Below are positions 5,607 to 7,596 of a DNA stretch of 7,596 nucleotides, piece after piece; within the stretch, counting starts at the first letter, position 1, and every line of letters begins with the position of its first letter. The translations under genes were made by a program, and so were the position numbers. This DNA is from Acholeplasmataceae bacterium UBA6190 (GTDB taxonomy: Bacteria > Bacillota_I > Bacilli_A > Acholeplasmatales > Acholeplasmataceae). The notes under the pieces were generated by a model, which saw only the letters and a list, made by a program, of their open reading frames with translations, made no database searches and had not been told where the DNA came from. The stretch lies in assembly GCA_002422045.1 (NCBI GenBank), contig DITG01000003.1, positions 1 through 7,596 of the forward strand. The letters are read 5' to 3'.

Positions 5607-6473
5607 TTAAGATTTGAGTTTTTCAATCCATGATTGTGGAGCTTTAGATATCTGATGCATGATCGCACCGAGCAATAAACCTCGATCCGAACTGGCTCCG
5701 CCAAGTTTGGTATTCTTCTCTATCAGTTCTTCAAAAGAGGATGAATGACTGAGCAGATGGAAGATGACTGGAACCGAATATGGAATATGACAAGAGATAC
5801 CAGCATGTTCTTGAACAAACAAAGTAGTATTGTCCATATTAAGGGCTGCTTTCAGGTGAACTTGATAATGTTTGGGTGCAAGTTCGATGGATTCCAAGAG
5901 AATCTTTGGCAATGGTTGTTGTCCAAGATGATCAAAGACATAATCGAAGACAGTGTAGAAAGCAGCATACTCCGAATAGTCAGTGAATAGGTTTGCCAAA
6001 TCTAGTGCTTGCTCATTAGACAATTTCAGTTCTTTGCATACCAGATAAGGAATGAAGCCAACCAAGTGATCATCATGAATGTTAAGCACCGGGTAACCGA
6101 GTTTCAATTCACGGTTTATGACATTGACAATCATTTTCTTGCCATAGGTTTCAATATAACCTTTGTAGCTACCACCGGGTCCGATGTGCTGGTAGAGTAA
6201 TGATTCATACCCCTGACGATCCAGTGAAGGATTCTTCAAAAGAGCCTCATAAAGCCATTTTAAAAACATCCCTTGTGTCGATACGGAACCCACTTGGGCA
6301 TCGGGATATGCGAAGTAGGACTTGCCTGCCTCCGTATATTCTTCCAGGCTAGGCTTTTGGAAAAGCAAACTTTTTTTCAAACTAAGATTTTCCAGATAGG
6401 CTGTATTGTACATCCAGTTATAGCCCATGCTGGCTGCGTTGGCGACCAATCCTGGTAAAAGATATGTGTTCAT
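5607..6473 (-). CDS. Diverged ADP-ribosylglycohydrolase-like protein
   Basis: A 288-residue, probably cytoplasmic, all-helical protein that resembles the ADP-ribosylglycohydrolase (ARH/DraG) family in size and layout. The N-terminal GLVANAASMGYNWMY (residues 8-22) matches the family's opening Gly/Ala helix. The segment GSVSTQGMFLKWLYEALL (62-79) sits where the metal-binding T-D-D-T motif and following helix belong, and HDDHLVGFIPYLV (133-145) where the GN-x-x-x-MR-x-x-P helix belongs. LGGASSDRGLLLGAI (257-271) corresponds to the C-terminal GGD-T-D-T-x-x-x-x-GA motif. The usual metal-binding Asp residues are replaced at several positions (SVST for TDDT, GGASSD for GGDTD), although Asp134, Asp135 and Asp263 remain. 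It may therefore bind a ligand without the classic two-magnesium hydrolysis. The ATG lies one base after the ATPase stop and uses GGTGAG inside that gene as its ribosome site, so it is the last gene of the transporter operon. Family membership is an inference from motif order. Confidence 0.6.
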   Translation of the reverse strand: MNTYLLPGLVANAASMGYNWMYNTAYLENLSLKKSLLFQKPSLEEYTEAGKSYFAYPDAQVGSVSTQGMFLKWLYEALLKNPSLDRQGYESLLYQHIGPGGSYKGYIETYGKKMIVNVINRELKLGYPVLNIHDDHLVGFIPYLVCKELKLSNEQALDLANLFTDYSEYAAFYTVFDYVFDHLGQQPLPKILLESIELAPKHYQVHLKAALNMDNTTLFVQEHAGISCHIPYSVPVIFHLLSHSSSFEELIEKNTKLGGASSDRGLLLGAIMHQISKAPQSWIEKLKS

Positions 6474-6474
6474 C

Positions 6475-7179
6475 TTATCTCACCTTTTTCATGAATTCTT
6501 GTAGTTCAACTGTCTTGGGATGATCCAAGATTTCAGGTTTACCTTGCTCAACGATTTCGCCTTTGTCCATGAAAATGACATAATCCGCGAAATCTTTGAC
6601 GAAATGCATCACATGGGTAACGAAGATAAAATCTTTACCCAACCCCTTCAACTCTTCAATCGCTTGAAGGACTTCATAGGTCAAAATCGGATCTAACGCA
6701 GAAGTCGGTTCATCCAAGAAGATGATATCCGGTTTGATGGACAGGGCACGTGCAATCGATGCACGTTGTGCTTGACCACCGGAGACATTCTTCGGAAGCT
6801 TATTGGCTTGATCGGATAGATGAAGCATGGATAAGTAAAAATCAGCTTGTTCATCAGCATTTTCCTTCGCATAGCCTCTTGTTTTTTCGAGAACAAGCGA
6901 TATATTTCTCTTCAATGTCAGATGGGGGAAGAGATTATGGTTTTGAAAGACAAAACCGACACTTTTCCGATAAACTTCATCATTGACCGAATAGCCATTG
7001 ATGTTCACTTGTCCACTTGTGGGTTGTTCAAGACCGCTCATCAGACGGATCAAGGTTGACTTACCGGATCCTGAAACGCCGATAATGGCAACAGACTTGT
7101 AGCCATCGAGGACCAAGTTCAGTTGTTTCAAGACTTCAACGTCATAGGTATGACTGATATTGCTCAGTTCAATCCTCAC
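6475..7179 (-). CDS. Polar amino acid ABC transporter ATP-binding protein (GlnQ-like)
   Basis: The ATPase of an amino-acid importer, located at the inner face of the membrane. In the 234-residue protein the motifs are: aromatic A-loop Tyr12, Walker A GVSGSGKST (34-42), Q-loop Gln79 in FVFQNHNLFPHLT, signature VSGGQAQR (132-139), Walker B IIFLDE (152-157), D-loop SALD (160-163), and switch His189 in VTH. The NHNLFPHLT and DEPTSALDP context is typical of the GlnQ/HisP branch. I chose GTG at 7177-7179 as start: its GTGA overlaps the permease TGA by 4 bases, AGGAAG lies 8 bases upstream, and it gives the usual (M)RIELSNIS beginning. A GTG at 7186-7188 would add three residues but sits directly against the ribosome site. 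It is co-transcribed with the upstream permease and the downstream ARH-like gene. The substrate-binding protein is not in the window, so the amino acid carried is unknown. Confidence 0.93.
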   Translation of the reverse strand: MRIELSNISHTYDVEVLKQLNLVLDGYKSVAIIGVSGSGKSTLIRLMSGLEQPTSGQVNINGYSVNDEVYRKSVGFVFQNHNLFPHLTLKRNISLVLEKTRGYAKENADEQADFYLSMLHLSDQANKLPKNVSGGQAQRASIARALSIKPDIIFLDEPTSALDPILTYEVLQAIEELKGLGKDFIFVTHVMHFVKDFADYVIFMDKGEIVEQGKPEILDHPKTVELQEFMKKVR

Positions 7180-7596
7180 AATGACCACTTCCTTTCAATC
7201 ATTTTTGTCAGTTGAGAAAGCGGCAGTGTGATCAGTAAGTACAGGACCCACATCAGAAGATATCCTTCGACAAAAGCAAATGTCTTGGATTGAGCAACGC
7301 GAATCGCGTAATAGAGTTCGTTGTAACTTAACACATTGAGTAGTGCACTGCCTTTAATGATCATCGAGAAATTATTCATCATCGGTGGCATCAATATCCG
7401 GATGACCTGAGGGATGATGATGTAGCGATAACGCTGGTAAGGGGTAAATCCAAAGAGATCCATCGTCATGTACTGATCTCTGGAAATACTTGAAAACGCA
7501 GATTTGTAAACATTCATCATGTAAGGTGTCATGTAGAAGACGAGGGCTGAAAAGCCTAAAGCGTTTCGTTGGAACGAACCGAAAGCAGGTCCGATG
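7176..7596 (-). CDS. Polar amino acid ABC transporter permease, C-terminal 139 residues
   Basis: The end of an inner-membrane permease of the HisM/GlnP type; the frame stays open to the window edge, so the start lies outside. The visible part has a membrane segment near ALGFSALVFYMTPYM, then the cytoplasmic coupling loop (DLFGFTPYQRYRYIIIPQV) that docks on the ATPase, then the characteristic PPMMNNFSMIIKGSALLNV segment, and a last membrane helix (about YLLMWVLYLLITLPLSQL) before the basic ERKWSL end. The coupling loop keeps its Gly and the I-x-x-PQ end but has MDL where EAA is usual. Its TGA stop overlaps the ATPase GTG start by 4 bases. Family assignment is confident; the substrate is not determinable here. 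Confidence 0.9.
   Translation of the reverse strand, partial: IGPAFGSFQRNALGFSALVFYMTPYMMNVYKSAFSSISRDQYMTMDLFGFTPYQRYRYIIIPQVIRILMPPMMNNFSMIIKGSALLNVLSYNELYYAIRVAQSKTFAFVEGYLLMWVLYLLITLPLSQLTKMIERKWSL

Overview
The window reads as ordinary chromosomal DNA of a mesophilic, moderately AT-rich relative of the Bacillota or Mycoplasmatota (by eye about 40% GC). The evidence is purine-rich Shine-Dalgarno sites, sigma-A-type TTGACA/TATAAT promoters (one or two with an extended TG), compact hairpin-plus-U terminators, a DegV protein and a Gram-positive-type amino-acid ABC transporter. TGA is used as a stop by three genes and Trp is read from TGG, so this is the standard bacterial code, not the Mycoplasma code. 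An Acholeplasma- or Erysipelotrichia-like host is my inference; I cannot fix the species.

Layout. (1) 3-260, + strand: the last 85 codons of a glycoside hydrolase family 2 beta-glucuronidase. (2) 292-1140, - strand: a DegV fatty-acid-binding protein, convergent with the glucuronidase, with its own promoter and terminator. (3) 1417-4372, + strand: a compact three-gene unit of a two-module TM-type nitroreductase, a 507-residue HAD phosphatase/metallophosphoesterase fusion and an SGNH esterase, starting at a promoter at 1362-1390 and ending in a terminator at 4379-4400. (4) 4473-5285, + strand: a membrane-anchored PlsC-type acyltransferase with its own promoter. (5) 5286-5606: no protein gene. 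It holds a candidate structured RNA of about 185 nt (5380-5565) with its own promoter, a perfect 16-bp end-to-end stem and a terminator, laid out like 6S RNA, followed by a facing terminator for the - strand genes. (6) 7596-5607, - strand: the end of a polar-amino-acid ABC permease, its ATPase, and a diverged ADP-ribosylglycohydrolase-like protein, joined by a 4-base overlap and a 1-base gap.

How the genes fit together. Three of the units touch envelope or carbohydrate metabolism: glucuronide hydrolysis, ester removal by the SGNH esterase, and phospholipid acylation by PlsC, with DegV as a likely fatty-acid carrier. The nitroreductase/phosphatase/esterase cluster looks like a small salvage or detoxification operon whose substrates cannot be read from sequence. 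The - strand operon imports a polar amino acid and carries an ARH-like protein of unknown role.

I see no mobile element, CRISPR array, tRNA or rRNA. The items most worth following up are the candidate RNA at 5380-5565, the HAD-metallophosphoesterase fusion, and the ARH-like protein whose metal-binding motifs are degenerate.
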